In this document: one piece after another, positions 9,536-20,714 of the stretch | Position numbering within the stretch: position 1 is the stretch's first letter | Layout of the letters: the number at the start of each line of letters is the position of its first letter | From: Sphingopyxis sp. OPL5 | GTDB lineage: Bacteria > Pseudomonadota > Alphaproteobacteria > Sphingomonadales > Sphingomonadaceae | Direction: 5' to 3' | Assembly (NCBI RefSeq): GCF_003797775.2 | Contig: NZ_CP060725.1 | Span: 3,776,001 to 3,840,000, forward strand | DNA length: 64,000 nt | Translations under genes and position numbers: made by a program | The notes under the pieces: generated by a model | Databases searched by the model: none | Seen by the model: the letters and a program-made list of their open reading frames with translations, nothing else | Told to the model about the DNA's origin: nothing

Positions 9536-11548
9536 ATGCCTAAAGTAACCGTAGATGGCACCGAAATCGACGTCCCGCAGGGCGCAACCGTCCTGCAGGC
9601 GTGCGAGCTGGCGGGGAAGGAAATCCCGCGCTTTTGCTATCACGAACGCCTGTCGATCGCCGGCAATTGCCGCATGTGCCTCGTCGAGGTCGCGCCCGGC
9701 CCGCCGAAGCCGCAGGCCAGCTGCGCGCTGCCCGCTGCCGAAGGGCAGGTGATCAAGACCGACAGCCCGATGGTCAAGAAGGCGCGCGAAGGGGTGATGG
9801 AGTTCCTGCTCATCAACCACCCGCTCGACTGCCCGATCTGCGATCAGGGCGGCGAATGCGACTTGCAGGATCAGTCGGTTGCCTATGGCCGCGGCGCGAC
9901 GCGCTATGACGAGAACAAGCGCGCGGTCACCGAAAAATATATGGGTCCGATCGTCAAGACGGTGATGACCCGCTGCATCCAGTGCACGCGCTGCGTCCGC
10001 TTTGCGGAGGAAGTCGCGGGGGTCGAGGATATCGGCGCGATCTATCGCGGCGAGAATATGCAGATCACCAGCTACCTCGAAAATGCGGTGCAGAGCGAGC
10101 TGTCGGGCAATGTCGTCGACCTCTGCCCGGTCGGTGCGCTCACCAGCAAGCCCTATGCGTTCGAGGCGCGTCCGTGGGAGCTGACCAAGACGCTCGGCAT
10201 CGACATGATGGACGCGGTCGGCACCAATGTCCGCATCGACGCCCGCGGGCGCCAGGTGCTGCGGGTTTTGCCGCGGGTGAACGACGATGTGAACGAGGAA
10301 TGGGCGAACGACAAGACGCGCCACCATGTCGACGGCCTCGTCCGCCGGCGCCTCGATCAGCCTTATGTTCGGGTGAATGGCGCGCTCCAGCCCGCCAGCT
10401 GGGCCGAGGCGTTCGCGGCGATCAAGGCGGTCAACGCCGGATCGTCGGTCGCCGCGATCGCGGGCGACCTCGCCGATTGCGAGACGATGTTCGCGGCGAA
10501 ATCGCTGGTCAATGCGCTCGGCGGCACCCTGCTCGAAGGGCGCCAGACCGGGCTCGATTACGACGTTACCAGCCTGTCGGCGGTCAATTTCAACACCACG
10601 ATCGCCGAGGCGGAGAATGCCGACGTGATCCTGCTCGTCGGCACGAACCTGCGCTGGGAAGCGCCGCTGATCAACACCCGCGTCCGCAAGGCGGTGTGGA
10701 AAAAGGGCGCCAAGGTCTTCGCGATCGGCCCCGAAACCGATCTCACCTACAAGACTGAATGGCTCGGCGACGACGCCTCGCTGGTCGCGAAGCTGCCGAA
10801 GCCTGTCACCGACGCGCTGAAGGGCGCCGAACGGCCGATGCTGATCTTCGGCGGCGGCGCGCTCTCGGTGCCCGGCGTTCACGGCGCCGGCCTCGCGCTC
10901 GCCAAGGCGGTGGATGCGGTCAAGGACGGCTGGAACGGCTTCAACGTCGTGCATTTCTCGGCCGCGCGCATGGGCGCGCTGATGCTCGGCTACGGCCTGC
11001 CCGGCGGAATCAAGGACGTGATCGCGGCGAAGCCGAAGCTCGCCTTCTTCCTCGGCGCCGACGAGGTCGATTTCACCGCCTTCGCCGACACGCTGAAAGT
11101 CTATGTCGGCCATCATGGCGACAAGGGCGCGCACGCCGCCGATATCATCCTGCCCGCTGCGGCATGGACCGAAAAGGACTTCACCACGGTCAACACCGAG
11201 GGCCGGGTCCAGCGCAGCGACAAGGCGGTGTTCGCCCCCGGCGATGCGCGCGAGGACTGGAGCATTTTCAGGGCTTTGGCTGACGCGCTCGGCGTCAATA
11301 TCGGCTTCGACAGCTTTGCCGAATGCCGCGCCGCGATGATCGCCGCGGTGCCTGCGCTGGGAGTCGAGGGACTTGCCGATTACGGATGGACGGCGCCCAA
11401 GCTGCCGACCAAGCCCGAGGCCCGTGCGATCCCGTCGCCGGTCAAGGATTTCTATCTCACCAACGCCATCTGCCGCGCGTCGCCGACGATGCAGCGCTGC
11501 TCGGAAGAGCTGGTCCATGGCGTCACTTTTGCGGAGGCCGCGGAATGA
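9536..11548 (+). CDS. nuoG: NADH-quinone oxidoreductase subunit G
   Basis: A 670-residue 75-kDa subunit. The N-terminal ferredoxin domain binds a [2Fe-2S] cluster with Cys34, Cys45, Cys48 and Cys63. A His-coordinated [4Fe-4S] site follows (HPLDCPICDQGGECDLQ), then CIQCTRCVRF with a later DLCPVGAL for another [4Fe-4S] cluster. The C-terminal half is the molybdopterin oxidoreductase-like domain without cofactor. The stop overlaps the following miniprotein by four bases. Confidence 0.97.
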   Translation: MPKVTVDGTEIDVPQGATVLQACELAGKEIPRFCYHERLSIAGNCRMCLVEVAPGPPKPQASCALPAAEGQVIKTDSPMVKKAREGVMEFLLINHPLDCPICDQGGECDLQDQSVAYGRGATRYDENKRAVTEKYMGPIVKTVMTRCIQCTRCVRFAEEVAGVEDIGAIYRGENMQITSYLENAVQSELSGNVVDLCPVGALTSKPYAFEARPWELTKTLGIDMMDAVGTNVRIDARGRQVLRVLPRVNDDVNEEWANDKTRHHVDGLVRRRLDQPYVRVNGALQPASWAEAFAAIKAVNAGSSVAAIAGDLADCETMFAAKSLVNALGGTLLEGRQTGLDYDVTSLSAVNFNTTIAEAENADVILLVGTNLRWEAPLINTRVRKAVWKKGAKVFAIGPETDLTYKTEWLGDDASLVAKLPKPVTDALKGAERPMLIFGGGALSVPGVHGAGLALAKAVDAVKDGWNGFNVVHFSAARMGALMLGYGLPGGIKDVIAAKPKLAFFLGADEVDFTAFADTLKVYVGHHGDKGAHAADIILPAAAWTEKDFTTVNTEGRVQRSDKAVFAPGDAREDWSIFRALADALGVNIGFDSFAECRAAMIAAVPALGVEGLADYGWTAPKLPTKPEARAIPSPVKDFYLTNAICRASPTMQRCSEELVHGVTFAEAAE

Positions 11549-11682
11549 CCCCGGTGCATATCATCGCCAGCACGCTGCTCGTCGGCATGGGCTACGCCGT
11601 CTGGCGCGGTTTCAACGCGCCCAAGAGCGAAAAGCCCGGACCGCATAATGGTTGGAAAAACCAGGACGGCGCGAAGAAATGA
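11545..11682 (+). CDS. 45-residue single-helix protein between nuoG and nuoH
   Basis: Unrecognised miniprotein. It has one hydrophobic segment (residues about 4-19, [16 protein letters not shown]) and a polar, Lys- and Gly-rich C-terminal tail ([19 protein letters not shown]). Its ATG overlaps the nuoG stop and its own stop overlaps the nuoH start, both as ATGA. The precise coupling on both sides supports real translation. It is the third tiny membrane protein in this nuo operon. Confidence 0.65.
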   Translation: MTPVHIIASTLLVGMGYAVWRGFNAPKSEKPGPHNGWKNQDGAKK

Positions 11683-12731
11683 CCGATACCTTCATCTCGT
11701 GGGGCATGGACCCGACCTGGGCATGGGGCGTCGCGACGATCGCCGGCATCCTGCTGATCGCGCTGCCGCTGATGCTCAGCGTCGCGATGATCATCTATGC
11801 CGACCGCAAGATCTGGGCGGCGATCGCGCTGCGCCGCGGCCCGAACGTCGTCGGCCCCTTTGGCCTGCTCCAGTCGTTCGCCGACGGTCTGAAAGTCTTC
11901 CTGCAGGAAACGATTATCCCGACCGGTGCCAACCGCGGGCTGTTCCTGATCGCGCCGATCATCACCTTCACGGTGGCGCTGATGGCGTGGGCGGTGATCC
12001 CGTTCAATGCGGGCGCGATACTCGCCGACATCAACGTCGGGCTGCTCTACATCCTCGCAATCTCGTCGCTCGGCGTTTACGGCGTGATCCTGTCGGGCTG
12101 GGCGTCGAACTCGAAATATCCTTTCTTTTCCGCGATGCGCGCCTCGGCGCAGATGATCAGCTATGAAGTCTCGATCGGGTTCATCCTGATCGGGGTCGTG
12201 CTCTATGCCGACAGCTTCAACCTGAACGAGATCATCAAGGCGCAGGAAGGTTTCGGGCTCGGCATCGTCAACGCCTTCGGCTTCAACCTGCTGCTCTTCC
12301 CGCTCGCGGTGATGTTCCTGATCTCGTCACTCGCCGAAACCGCGCGCGCGCCGTTCGATCTCACCGAAGCGGAATCGGAACTCGTCGCGGGCTATCAGAC
12401 CGAATATTCGTCGATGGCCTTCGCGCTCTTCTGGCTCGGCGAATATGCCAACGTCCTGCTGATGTGCACGCTCAACGCGGTGCTGTTCTGGGGCGGCTGG
12501 CTGCCGCCGCTCAACATCGACCTGATCCCCTGGTTCGACATTCCGGGCTGGGTGTGGCTGTTCGGCAAGATCCTGTTCTTCTTCTTCGTGTTCAGCTGGG
12601 TGAAGGCGACCGTCCCGCGCTACCGCTACGACCAGCTGATGCGGCTGGGCTGGAAAGTCTTCCTGCCGATCTCGCTGATCTGGATCTTCCTGATCTCTGG
12701 CTGGCTGATGCTGACGAGGTATGGGGCGTGA
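11679..12731 (+). CDS. nuoH: NADH-quinone oxidoreductase subunit H
   Basis: A 350-residue membrane subunit (ND1) forming the quinone channel. It has about eight transmembrane helices. Family signatures include [26 protein letters not shown] near residue 40 and [27 protein letters not shown] past the middle. The start is the ATG in the ATGA overlap; an in-frame start at 11652 would extend into the preceding miniprotein and is unlikely. A GTGA overlap leads into an orphan ORF. Confidence 0.97.
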   Translation: MTDTFISWGMDPTWAWGVATIAGILLIALPLMLSVAMIIYADRKIWAAIALRRGPNVVGPFGLLQSFADGLKVFLQETIIPTGANRGLFLIAPIITFTVALMAWAVIPFNAGAILADINVGLLYILAISSLGVYGVILSGWASNSKYPFFSAMRASAQMISYEVSIGFILIGVVLYADSFNLNEIIKAQEGFGLGIVNAFGFNLLLFPLAVMFLISSLAETARAPFDLTEAESELVAGYQTEYSSMAFALFWLGEYANVLLMCTLNAVLFWGGWLPPLNIDLIPWFDIPGWVWLFGKILFFFFVFSWVKATVPRYRYDQLMRLGWKVFLPISLIWIFLISGWLMLTRYGA

Positions 12732-13525
12732 GCATCCTCGCATCTGTCGCTCTTGCCGCTGCGGCGGGTCCGTCACCGTGCCTGCTTGTCGGGCCGTCAC
12801 AATCTGTGGTGGTGGTGGCAATCGCTCAGAATTCCGATGGCGAAGTGGTAGTTGCTCCTTATGCTGGTCGTGAATGGCCGTTTGGAGATCAATTCAATCT
12901 CACAGCGACGTCGGGCAGGTACCGGCAGGCGCAACCTCGTTCAGACGGTCTTGTTGTCGAATTCACACCAATCGACCAAACCTATAATGTTGAGATTTAT
13001 CGGGGAGGCGGTGGACGGCACAAAGGGCTGCCAGTTTTTTCAGGAAGCTGTCCCTCGCAATCAAATCCCGGTCTGTCGAAATATGCCACTGCTGTGGCGG
13101 CGAGGCGCGGAGCAACGCCGTCCCATGACGCCATTATCGACGGTCGACTTTCGGACTCGAAAGATTGTCAGGTGGCGTCATCCGCTGGATGGGTGAGCCG
13201 TTTCTCGTTTTTGGCGGGTGATTGGAACGGTCCCTTTCCGATTGATCCGCGCGACGATTATCTTTGGCCAAAAAAATTGTCGGTGGAAAAGCATCCGGGC
13301 CTACCCTTGCCGCCACCCACGAGCGTTTTCGGCATGTTGTCATTTGACGGCGTCGGATCGCCCAGGAGTTTCAACGGAGCCATGTGGTTCAGCAGTAGCA
13401 ATGACGGTCAGTCGATTTCAGCGCGTGTCGAATTCTATGACTACACGGGCAAGGGCAGCCCTTCGAAAGAGTGGCTCTCCGGCATTTGCAGTGATTTCGT
13501 AAGTTCAGGAGCGGCAGTGTCGTGA
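12728..13525 (+). CDS. lower-GC orphan secreted protein between nuoH and nuoI
   Basis: A 265-residue protein of unknown function. The GTG start overlaps the nuoH stop, and the stop overlaps the nuoI GTG start, so it is coupled on both sides. The first 15 residues are hydrophobic and could be a signal peptide. The body is polar, rich in Ser, Gly and Pro, with a few Cys ([29 protein letters not shown]). Base composition is visibly less GC-rich and codon use looser than the flanking nuo genes, suggesting late acquisition. No domain is recognised. Confidence 0.65.
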   Translation: MSILASVALAAAAGPSPCLLVGPSQSVVVVAIAQNSDGEVVVAPYAGREWPFGDQFNLTATSGRYRQAQPRSDGLVVEFTPIDQTYNVEIYRGGGGRHKGLPVFSGSCPSQSNPGLSKYATAVAARRGATPSHDAIIDGRLSDSKDCQVASSAGWVSRFSFLAGDWNGPFPIDPRDDYLWPKKLSVEKHPGLPLPPPTSVFGMLSFDGVGSPRSFNGAMWFSSSNDGQSISARVEFYDYTGKGSPSKEWLSGICSDFVSSGAAVS

Positions 13526-14010
13526 CCACCATCGCCCATCTCGTCAAAAGCTTCACCTTGTGGGAGTTCGTGAAGGCGCACGCCCTCACGCTCAAATATT
13601 TCTTCAAGCCCAAGGCGACGATCAACTATCCGTTCGAGAAGAACCCGCTGTCGCCGCGCTTCCGCGGCGAGCATGCGCTGCGTCGTTATCCGAACGGCGA
13701 GGAACGCTGCATCGCGTGCAAGCTGTGCGAAGCGGTGTGCCCGGCGCAGGCGATCACGATCGAGGCCGAGCCGCGCGACGACGGATCGCGCCGCACGACG
13801 CGCTACGACATCGACATGACCAAGTGCATTTACTGCGGCTTCTGCCAGGAAGCGTGCCCGGTCGATGCGGTGGTCGAGGGGCCGAACTTCGAATTCGCGA
13901 CGGAAACGCGCGAGGAACTGCTCTATGACAAGGCCAAGCTGCTCGCCAATGGCGACAAATGGGAACGCGCGATCGCGGCGAATCTTGCCGCCGACGCGCC
14001 CTACCGGTAA
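13522..14010 (+). CDS. nuoI: NADH-quinone oxidoreductase subunit I
   Basis: A 162-residue ferredoxin-type subunit (TYKY) with clusters N6a and N6b. Two CxxCxxCxxxCP motifs are complete: Cys63, 66, 69, 73 and Cys102, 105, 108, 112. The start is a GTG coupled to the preceding orphan ORF. Length is standard. A 12-base gap follows before nuoJ, one of the few non-overlapping junctions in the operon. Confidence 0.97.
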   Translation: MTTIAHLVKSFTLWEFVKAHALTLKYFFKPKATINYPFEKNPLSPRFRGEHALRRYPNGEERCIACKLCEAVCPAQAITIEAEPRDDGSRRTTRYDIDMTKCIYCGFCQEACPVDAVVEGPNFEFATETREELLYDKAKLLANGDKWERAIAANLAADAPYR

Positions 14011-14022
14011 GGGCGCGCGCAC

Positions 14023-14634
14023 ATGATCCAGCTCTTCGCCTTCTATCTGTTCGCCACGCTCGTCATCGCGTCCGCCGCGATGGTGATTTTCGCGCGCAAT
14101 CCGGTCCACAGCGTGATGTGGCTGATCCTCGCCTTCTTCAACGCGGCGGGACTGATGCTGCTCGCGGGGGCCGAGTTCATCGCGATGCTGCTCGTCATCG
14201 TCTATGTCGGCGCGGTCGCCGTGCTGTTCCTGTTCGTCGTGATGATGCTCGACATCGATTTCGCCGAGTTGCGCGCGGGCTTCGTGCGCTATCTGCCGCT
14301 CGGCGCGCTCGTCGCGATCATCCTCGCCGCCGAACTGATCTTCGCGGTCGGCGCGTGGAGCGCGGGTGGGATCGATCTCGCGGCGCGCGCCGCGCCCGCG
14401 GTCGCCGACAAGAGCAATATCCAGCAGATCGGCGAACTGCTCTACACGAAGTATATCTTCCTGTTCGAGGCGGCGGGCATCGTGCTGCTGGTGGCGATGA
14501 TCGGTGCGATCGTGCTGACCCACCGCCAGCGCGGCGGCGCGCGCACCCAAAATATTTCGTTGCAGAACCAGCGCCGTCCCGAGGATGCCACGCGCCTCGT
14601 CGACCCGGGCGTCGGGCAGGGGGTTGAGCTGTGA
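14023..14634 (+). CDS. nuoJ: NADH-quinone oxidoreductase subunit J
   Basis: A 203-residue ND6-type membrane subunit of complex I with five predicted helices. The conserved helix [19 protein letters not shown], which contains the pi-bulge region near residue 60-75, is clear. The C-terminal polar segment ([18 protein letters not shown]) is longer than in some species. It overlaps nuoK by four bases (GTGA). Confidence 0.96.
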   Translation: MIQLFAFYLFATLVIASAAMVIFARNPVHSVMWLILAFFNAAGLMLLAGAEFIAMLLVIVYVGAVAVLFLFVVMMLDIDFAELRAGFVRYLPLGALVAIILAAELIFAVGAWSAGGIDLAARAAPAVADKSNIQQIGELLYTKYIFLFEAAGIVLLVAMIGAIVLTHRQRGGARTQNISLQNQRRPEDATRLVDPGVGQGVEL

Positions 14635-14936
14635 TCTCGGTTGGCCATTATCTCGCGGTCAGTGCCGTGCTGTTCACGCTCGGCGTGCTCGGCATCTTCA
14701 TCAACCGCAAAAATATCATCGTCATCCTGATGGCGATCGAGCTGATCCTGCTCGCGGTGAACATCAACCTCGTCGCGTTCAGCGCCGCGCTCGGCGATCT
14801 CGTCGGACAGGTGTTCGCGATGTTCGTGCTGACCGTCGCCGCCGGCGAGGCCGCGATCGGGCTCGCCATTCTCGTGATCTATTTCCGCGGCCGCGGCACC
14901 ATTGCGGTCGATGACGCCAACCGGATGAAGGGGTAA
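14631..14936 (+). CDS. nuoK: NADH-quinone oxidoreductase subunit K
   Basis: A 101-residue ND4L-type subunit with three transmembrane helices. The two membrane-embedded acidic residues typical of the proton path are visible, in [16 protein letters not shown] and in [14 protein letters not shown]. The start is GTG in a GTGA overlap with nuoJ. The family size is about 100 residues. Confidence 0.97.
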   Translation: MISVGHYLAVSAVLFTLGVLGIFINRKNIIVILMAIELILLAVNINLVAFSAALGDLVGQVFAMFVLTVAAGEAAIGLAILVIYFRGRGTIAVDDANRMKG

Positions 14937-14940
14937 GCCG

Positions 14941-16992
14941 GTGATTCAGGCGATCGTATTCCTGCCGCTGCTCGCGGCGCTTGTCGCAGGCCTCGGCCAG
15001 CGCGCCATCGGCCCGTTCGCGGCCAAGCTGATCACCACGGGTGCGCTGTTCGCCAGCTGCGCCTTGAGCTGGCCGATCTTCCTGTCCTTCGTGTGGGGCA
15101 ATGGCACGGCCGAGGTTGTCACCGTGCTGCACTGGGTCAGTTCGGGCGCGCTCCAGTTCAACTGGGAATTGCGCGTCGACACGCTGACCGCGGTGATGCT
15201 CGTCGTCATCACGACGGTCTCGGCGCTCGTCCACCTCTATAGCTGGGGCTATATGGAGGAGGATCCGGACCAGCCGCGCTTCTTCGCCTATCTCTCGCTC
15301 TTCACCTTCGCGATGCTGATGCTGGTGACCGCGAACAACCTTGTCCAGATGTTCTTCGGCTGGGAAGGTGTCGGTCTCGCTTCCTATCTGCTCATCGGTT
15401 TCTGGTACAAGAAGCCCAGCGCCAATGCCGCGGCGATCAAGGCGTTCGTCGTCAACCGCGTCGGCGACCTCGGCTTCATGCTCGGCATTTTCGGCACCTT
15501 CCTGGTGTTCGGCACCGTTTCGATCCCCGACATCCTCAATGCCGCGCCGGGCATGGCGGGCAGCAGCATCACCTTCCTCGGCATGCGCCTCGACACGATG
15601 ACGATCCTCTGCCTGCTGCTGTTCATCGGCGCGATGGGCAAGTCGGCGCAGCTTGGCCTCCACACCTGGCTGCCCGACGCGATGGAAGGGCCGACCCCGG
15701 TGTCGGCGCTGATCCACGCCGCGACGATGGTCACCGCGGGCGTCTTCATGGTCTGCCGCCTGTCACCGATGTTCGAGACCGCGCCGGTGGCGCAGGGCGT
15801 CGTCATGTTCGTCGGCGCCGCGACCTGCTTCTTCGCCGCGACCGTCGCGACGACCCAGTGGGACATCAAGCGCGTCATCGCCTATTCGACCTGTTCGCAG
15901 CTCGGCTACATGTTCTTCGCCGCCGGCGCCGGCGCTTATGGCGCCGCGATGTTCCACCTGTTCACCCACGCCTTCTTCAAGGCTTTGCTGTTCCTTGGCG
16001 CCGGTTCGGTGATCCACGCGATGCACCATGAACAGGACATGCGCTATTACGGCAATCTGCGGAAACAGATCCCGATCACCTATTGGGCGATGATGCTCGG
16101 CACGCTGGCGATCACCGGCGTCGGCATCGCGGGCGTCGCGGGTTTCGCCGGCTTCTATTCGAAGGACGGCATCCTCGAGGCGGCATTCGCCAGCGGTGGC
16201 GGCGGCGTGGTGGCTTTCTGGGTCGGCATCTTCGTGGCGTTCCTCACCAGCTTCTACTCGTGGCGCCTCGTCTTCCTGACCTTCTATGGCAAGGCGCGCT
16301 GGGAGCAGAGCGAGCATATCCAGCATGCGGTTCATGACGCGCATGGCCACGGCCATGACGATCATGCGCATGACGATCATCATCACGACGCGCACCATGG
16401 CGTTTCGGGCGACGGCACCGCGGGTTATCACCCGCACGAAAGCCCGATCACGATGCTGATCCCGCTCATCCTGCTGTCGATCGGCGCCGTGTTCGCCGGC
16501 ATCGCCTTCCACCACCAGTTCATCTATCCCGAAGAAGGCACCGCCTTCTGGCAGGGCAGCATGCTGGCGTTCGACGCGCATCTGATGCACGCCGCGCACG
16601 AAGTGCCTCTGTGGGTGAAATGGACGCCGTTTACGGTGATGGCGATCGGGCTGTTCCTCGCGTGGAACAGCTATATCCGCAACACCAGTCTGCCCGCGCG
16701 CTTCGTCGCGCAGTTCGGGCTGCTGCACAATTTCCTCTACCGCAAATGGTATTTCGACGAGCTGTACGACATCGTCTTCGTCAAGCCCGCGTTCGCGATC
16801 GGCCGCTTCTTCTGGAAGCGCGGCGATGAACAGACCATCGACCGTTTCGGTCCCGATGGCGCGGCGGCGCTCGTCCAGGGCGGCACGCGGCTCGCAGTGC
16901 GGCTGCAATCGGGTTATGTTTATGGATATGCGTTCGTGATGCTGCTCGGCCTCGTCGGTCTGGCCAGCTGGGCCATGGTGAAGTTCCTGTGA
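14941..16992 (+). CDS. nuoL: NADH-quinone oxidoreductase subunit L with His-rich loop
   Basis: A 683-residue antiporter-like subunit (ND5) at the distal end of the membrane arm. Core motifs are present: [51 protein letters not shown] and [25 protein letters not shown] sequence. Residues about 458-490 carry an unusual stretch with more than a dozen His mixed with Asp ([15 protein letters not shown] and on), likely in a loop before the lateral helix. The start is a GTG four bases after nuoK. The stop overlaps nuoM (GTGA). Confidence 0.96.
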   Translation: MIQAIVFLPLLAALVAGLGQRAIGPFAAKLITTGALFASCALSWPIFLSFVWGNGTAEVVTVLHWVSSGALQFNWELRVDTLTAVMLVVITTVSALVHLYSWGYMEEDPDQPRFFAYLSLFTFAMLMLVTANNLVQMFFGWEGVGLASYLLIGFWYKKPSANAAAIKAFVVNRVGDLGFMLGIFGTFLVFGTVSIPDILNAAPGMAGSSITFLGMRLDTMTILCLLLFIGAMGKSAQLGLHTWLPDAMEGPTPVSALIHAATMVTAGVFMVCRLSPMFETAPVAQGVVMFVGAATCFFAATVATTQWDIKRVIAYSTCSQLGYMFFAAGAGAYGAAMFHLFTHAFFKALLFLGAGSVIHAMHHEQDMRYYGNLRKQIPITYWAMMLGTLAITGVGIAGVAGFAGFYSKDGILEAAFASGGGGVVAFWVGIFVAFLTSFYSWRLVFLTFYGKARWEQSEHIQHAVHDAHGHGHDDHAHDDHHHDAHHGVSGDGTAGYHPHESPITMLIPLILLSIGAVFAGIAFHHQFIYPEEGTAFWQGSMLAFDAHLMHAAHEVPLWVKWTPFTVMAIGLFLAWNSYIRNTSLPARFVAQFGLLHNFLYRKWYFDELYDIVFVKPAFAIGRFFWKRGDEQTIDRFGPDGAAALVQGGTRLAVRLQSGYVYGYAFVMLLGLVGLASWAMVKFL

Positions 16993-18560
16993 GCGGCTTT
17001 CCCATTCTTTCGCTGATGCTGGCGGTCCCTGCGGCCGCTGCCATCGCCTGTGTTTTCGTCGGCGACAAGTCGGCGCGCTGGGTCGCGCTCGGCGCGACGC
17101 TGGTCAATCTGGCGCTGGGCATCCTGCTCTGGGCGCAGTTCGACGTCGGTGGCGCGCAGTGGCAGTTCCAGGAACTGCACGAAGGCCTGTTCGGACCCTT
17201 CGACTGGGCGCTCGGCATCGACGGCCTCGCGCTGCTGCTGATCGTGCTCAGCACCTTCCTGATGCCGCTGTGCATCCTCGCGAGCTGGGAGGCGATCACC
17301 AAGCGTGTCGGCCTTTACATGGCGATGTTCCTGGCGATGGAAGTCGTCATGATCGGCGTCTTTGCGGCGCAGGATCTGCTGCTCTTCTACATCTTCTTCG
17401 AAGCCGGCTTGATCCCGATGTATTTCATCATCGGCATCTGGGGCGGCGCGAACCGCAAATATGCGGCGTTCAAATTCTTCCTCTACACGCTGCTCGGATC
17501 GGTGCTGATGCTGATCGCGATGATCGCGATGATCGCCGAGGCGGGCACGACCTCTATCCCGGTCCTGCTCAATTACGACTTCCCGGTCGAAATGCAGACA
17601 TGGCTGTGGCTCGCCTTCTTCGCCAGCCTCGCGGTCAAGATGCCGATGTGGCCCGTCCACACCTGGCTGCCCGACGCGCACGTCCAGGCGCCGACCGCGG
17701 GCTCGATGATCCTTGCGGGCGTGCTGCTCAAGATGGGCGGTTACGGTTTCATCCGCTTCATGATGCCGATGTTCCCCGACGCCTCGGCGCAGCTGATGTG
17801 GATCGTCTTCGCGCTGTCGATGGTCGCGGTCGTCTACACCAGCCTTGTCGCGCTGGTGCAAAGCGACATGAAGAAGCTGATCGCTTATTCGTCGGTCGCC
17901 CACATGGCGATCGTCACCGCGGGCCTGTTCGCCTTCAACCAGCAGGGCATCGAGGGCGCGATGATCGTCATGCTCAGCCATGGCGTCGTCTCGGCCGCGC
18001 TCTTCTTCTGCGTCGGGGTGATCTACGACCGGCTCCACACGCGCGAGATCGACCGTTACGGCGGGCTCGCGGTGAACATGCCGGCCTATGCGCTGTTCTT
18101 CATGCTGTTCACCATGGCGTCGATCGGCCTGCCGGGCACCAGCGGTTTCGTCGGCGAATTCCTCAGCATCGCGGGCATTTATGAATCGTCGAGCTGGGTC
18201 GCCTTCGTCTGCACCACCGGCATCATCCTCGGCGCCGCGTACATGCTCTATCTCTACCGCCGTATCGTGTTCGGCGAACTCACCAAGGACGATGTGAAGG
18301 CGATGCCCGATCTCAATCCCCGCGAATGGGCGATCATGGTGCCGCTGGCGGCCGTGGCGCTGTGGATGGGCGTCTATCCCGAAAGCTTCCTCGCGCCGAT
18401 GCGCGGCGACGTGACCACCGTGGTCGCGCGCCTCGCCCCGGCCAAGCCCGCCGGTGACGCGCATGTCAGCGCCGGCAAGCCCAAGGCCGCCGCCGACCAT
18501 AGCGCCGGCCATGGTGAGGCACCCGCCGGCGAAGCGCATCATGCGGGAGGCGTCCAATGA
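16989..18560 (+). CDS. nuoM: NADH-quinone oxidoreductase subunit M with His/Ala tail
   Basis: A 523-residue antiporter-like subunit (ND4) with about 14 helices. Signatures include [55 protein letters not shown] and [12 protein letters not shown]. The last ~45 residues are a soluble Ala/Lys/His-rich tail ([18 protein letters not shown]) beyond the normal end of the fold. The start is GTG. An ATGA overlap links it to nuoN. Confidence 0.96.
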   Translation: MSGFPILSLMLAVPAAAAIACVFVGDKSARWVALGATLVNLALGILLWAQFDVGGAQWQFQELHEGLFGPFDWALGIDGLALLLIVLSTFLMPLCILASWEAITKRVGLYMAMFLAMEVVMIGVFAAQDLLLFYIFFEAGLIPMYFIIGIWGGANRKYAAFKFFLYTLLGSVLMLIAMIAMIAEAGTTSIPVLLNYDFPVEMQTWLWLAFFASLAVKMPMWPVHTWLPDAHVQAPTAGSMILAGVLLKMGGYGFIRFMMPMFPDASAQLMWIVFALSMVAVVYTSLVALVQSDMKKLIAYSSVAHMAIVTAGLFAFNQQGIEGAMIVMLSHGVVSAALFFCVGVIYDRLHTREIDRYGGLAVNMPAYALFFMLFTMASIGLPGTSGFVGEFLSIAGIYESSSWVAFVCTTGIILGAAYMLYLYRRIVFGELTKDDVKAMPDLNPREWAIMVPLAAVALWMGVYPESFLAPMRGDVTTVVARLAPAKPAGDAHVSAGKPKAAADHSAGHGEAPAGEAHHAGGVQ

Positions 18561-19987
18561 CCGCCGATCTCATGCTCGTCTGGCCCGAACTGATCCTGAC
18601 GATCGGCGGGCTGATCACGCTAATGCTCGGCACCTTCCTCGGCGATCGCCAGGTGGGGCTGTACCAGCTCGCCGCGCTGCTGACGCTCGCCGCCGCGACG
18701 GTCGCGGTGGTCGCGCTGTTCGGGGTCAACGCCTCGGTCTTCTCGGGCACGCTGTCGGTCGATGCGTTCGGCGGGTTCGCCAAGCTGATCATCTATGGCG
18801 CCAGCGCCGTGTCGATCCTCATCGCGCCGCGTTTCTTCGCGGGCGGTATGCGCGCCGAATACCCGGTGCTGATCCTGTTCGCCGCGCTCGGCATGGGGAT
18901 CATGGCCTCGTCGCGCGACCTGATGACGCTCTATGTCGGGCTCGAACTCAACAGCCTCGCCGCCTATGTGCTCGCCAGCTTCATGCGCAACGACGAGCGG
19001 TCGAGCGAGGCCGGGCTCAAATATTTCGTCCTCGGCGCGCTCGCGTCGGGCATGCTGCTCTATGGCATCTCCTTGCTCTACGGATTCAGCGGCACCACCG
19101 ATTTCGCCGGCATCGCCACCGCGATGGGCGGTCAGCTCAACGCCGGGCTGATCTTCGGCATCGTCTTCGTGCTCGCGGGCCTCGCGTTCAAGATCAGCGC
19201 CGTGCCGTTCCATATGTGGACCCCCGACGTCTATGAAGGCGCGCCGACCCCGGTCACCGCCTTCTTTGCCAGCGCGCCGAAAGTGGCGGCGATGGCACTG
19301 ATGACGCGCGTCGTCATCGACGCGATGGGCCCCGCGGTCGGTGCCTGGCAGCAGATCGTCATCTTCCTCGCGCTCGCCTCGATCATCCTCGGCGCGGTCG
19401 GCGCGATCGGGCAGAAGAATATCAAGCGCCTGCTTGCCTATTCGTCGATCAACAATGTCGGCTTCATGCTGATCGGTCTCGCCGCGGGAACGCAGGCTGG
19501 GGTTGAGGGCGTGCTGACCTATTTGGTGGTTTACGTGGTGACCACGCTCGGTGCCTTCCTCGTCGTGCTGCAGCTGCGCGATACGGACGGCAATGCCGTC
19601 GAGAGCATCCCCGCGATGGCTGGCCTCGCCAGCAAGCGCGGCTGGCTTGCCGCCGCGATGTCGGTGTTCCTGCTCAGCCTCGCTGGCATCCCGCCGCTGT
19701 TCGGCTTCTGGCCCAAATTGCTGGTGTTCCAGGCCGCGGTGAACGCCAACCTCGTGCCGCTCGCGGTCGCCGGCATCGTCGCGTCCGTTATTGGCGCATA
19801 TTATTACATCATGGTCATCAAGACGATGGTGTTCGACGATCCCTCCGACACCGAATTCGCGGCCCCCGCGGCGCCGGTCGAACGGGTGCTGATGACGGTC
19901 AGCGCGCTGTGGCTGTCGGTGATCGGCTATCTCTTCATTCCGCTGCTGGCCATCGCATCGGCCAGCGCCGCATCGGTGCTGTTCTGA
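18557..19987 (+). CDS. nuoN: NADH-quinone oxidoreductase subunit N
   Basis: A 476-residue antiporter-like subunit (ND2) closing the complex I gene set. Key motifs are [53 protein letters not shown] and [19 protein letters not shown]. Length is normal. The stop TGA overlaps a CTG that seems to start birA (CTGA), continuing the coupling pattern of the operon. Confidence 0.97.
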   Translation: MTADLMLVWPELILTIGGLITLMLGTFLGDRQVGLYQLAALLTLAAATVAVVALFGVNASVFSGTLSVDAFGGFAKLIIYGASAVSILIAPRFFAGGMRAEYPVLILFAALGMGIMASSRDLMTLYVGLELNSLAAYVLASFMRNDERSSEAGLKYFVLGALASGMLLYGISLLYGFSGTTDFAGIATAMGGQLNAGLIFGIVFVLAGLAFKISAVPFHMWTPDVYEGAPTPVTAFFASAPKVAAMALMTRVVIDAMGPAVGAWQQIVIFLALASIILGAVGAIGQKNIKRLLAYSSINNVGFMLIGLAAGTQAGVEGVLTYLVVYVVTTLGAFLVVLQLRDTDGNAVESIPAMAGLASKRGWLAAAMSVFLLSLAGIPPLFGFWPKLLVFQAAVNANLVPLAVAGIVASVIGAYYYIMVIKTMVFDDPSDTEFAAPAAPVERVLMTVSALWLSVIGYLFIPLLAIASASAASVLF

Positions 19988-20712
19988 TTCCGCCGATAGA
20001 GCGGATCGCCGAGACAGGTTCGACCAACGCCGACCTGCTGGCGCGGCTGGCCAGCGGCGAGCATGTGGGCGAGGGGCATTGGCTCGTCGCCGACCGCCAG
20101 ACCGCGGGTCGCGGCCGCCTGGGGCGTGGGTGGAACGACGGGCAGGGCAATTTCATGGGCTCGACCGTGGTCCATCTGACCGCCGGCGATCCGTCGCCCG
20201 CGACGTTGGCGCTCGTTGCCGGGGTGGCGCTGGCAAAGGCCGTCGCGGCGCTCGCACCCGGTCTTGGCGCACAGCTCAAATGGCCGAACGACCTGCTGGT
20301 CGACGGCGCCAAATGCGCGGGCATATTGATGGAGCGCACCGGCAACAGCATCGTGATCGGCATCGGTGTCAACCTCGTCGCTGCGCCCGAACTGCCCGAT
20401 CGCCCGACCGCGACGCTCAGCGACAAGGGCGCCAGCCTCGATCGCGACCGCTTCGCCGATGCGCTCGCGATCGCGATGACCGACGCGCTGTGGACCTGGC
20501 GACAGGAAGGCATCGGTCGCATCATTGCCGCTTGGCTGCCGCAGGCGCATCGCGTCGGCACCCCGCTGCGCGTGTCCGAACAGGGGATCGACGGTGTTTT
20601 CGACGGCCTGGCTCCCGACGGTGCGCTGCGCTTGCGCCGCGACGGCGGCGAGACCATGTTGGTCCATGTCGGCGACATCGAACTGCGCCGACCGCTCGAA
20701 GAGGGGAAATAG
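19984..20712 (+). CDS. birA: biotin--[acetyl-CoA-carboxylase] ligase
   Basis: A 242-residue group I biotin protein ligase, without the N-terminal DNA-binding domain of E. coli BirA. It activates biotin to biotinyl-AMP and attaches it to carboxylase carrier proteins. Catalytic motifs are TGSTNADL, the GRGRLGRGW loop, LKWPNDLLV and GIGVNL. No ATG or GTG fits near the domain start: the protein clearly begins [14 protein letters not shown], so CTG at 19984, in a CTGA overlap with nuoN, is the best start. A GTG at 19909 would add 25 residues inside nuoN. Confidence 0.9.
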   Translation: MIPPIERIAETGSTNADLLARLASGEHVGEGHWLVADRQTAGRGRLGRGWNDGQGNFMGSTVVHLTAGDPSPATLALVAGVALAKAVAALAPGLGAQLKWPNDLLVDGAKCAGILMERTGNSIVIGIGVNLVAAPELPDRPTATLSDKGASLDRDRFADALAIAMTDALWTWRQEGIGRIIAAWLPQAHRVGTPLRVSEQGIDGVFDGLAPDGALRLRRDGGETMLVHVGDIELRRPLEEGK

Positions 20713-20714
20713 CC

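Noticed and set aside
9149-11518. A 789-codon antisense frame over nuoG
   Set aside because: Same antisense artefact; nuoG has complete cluster motifs on the other strand.
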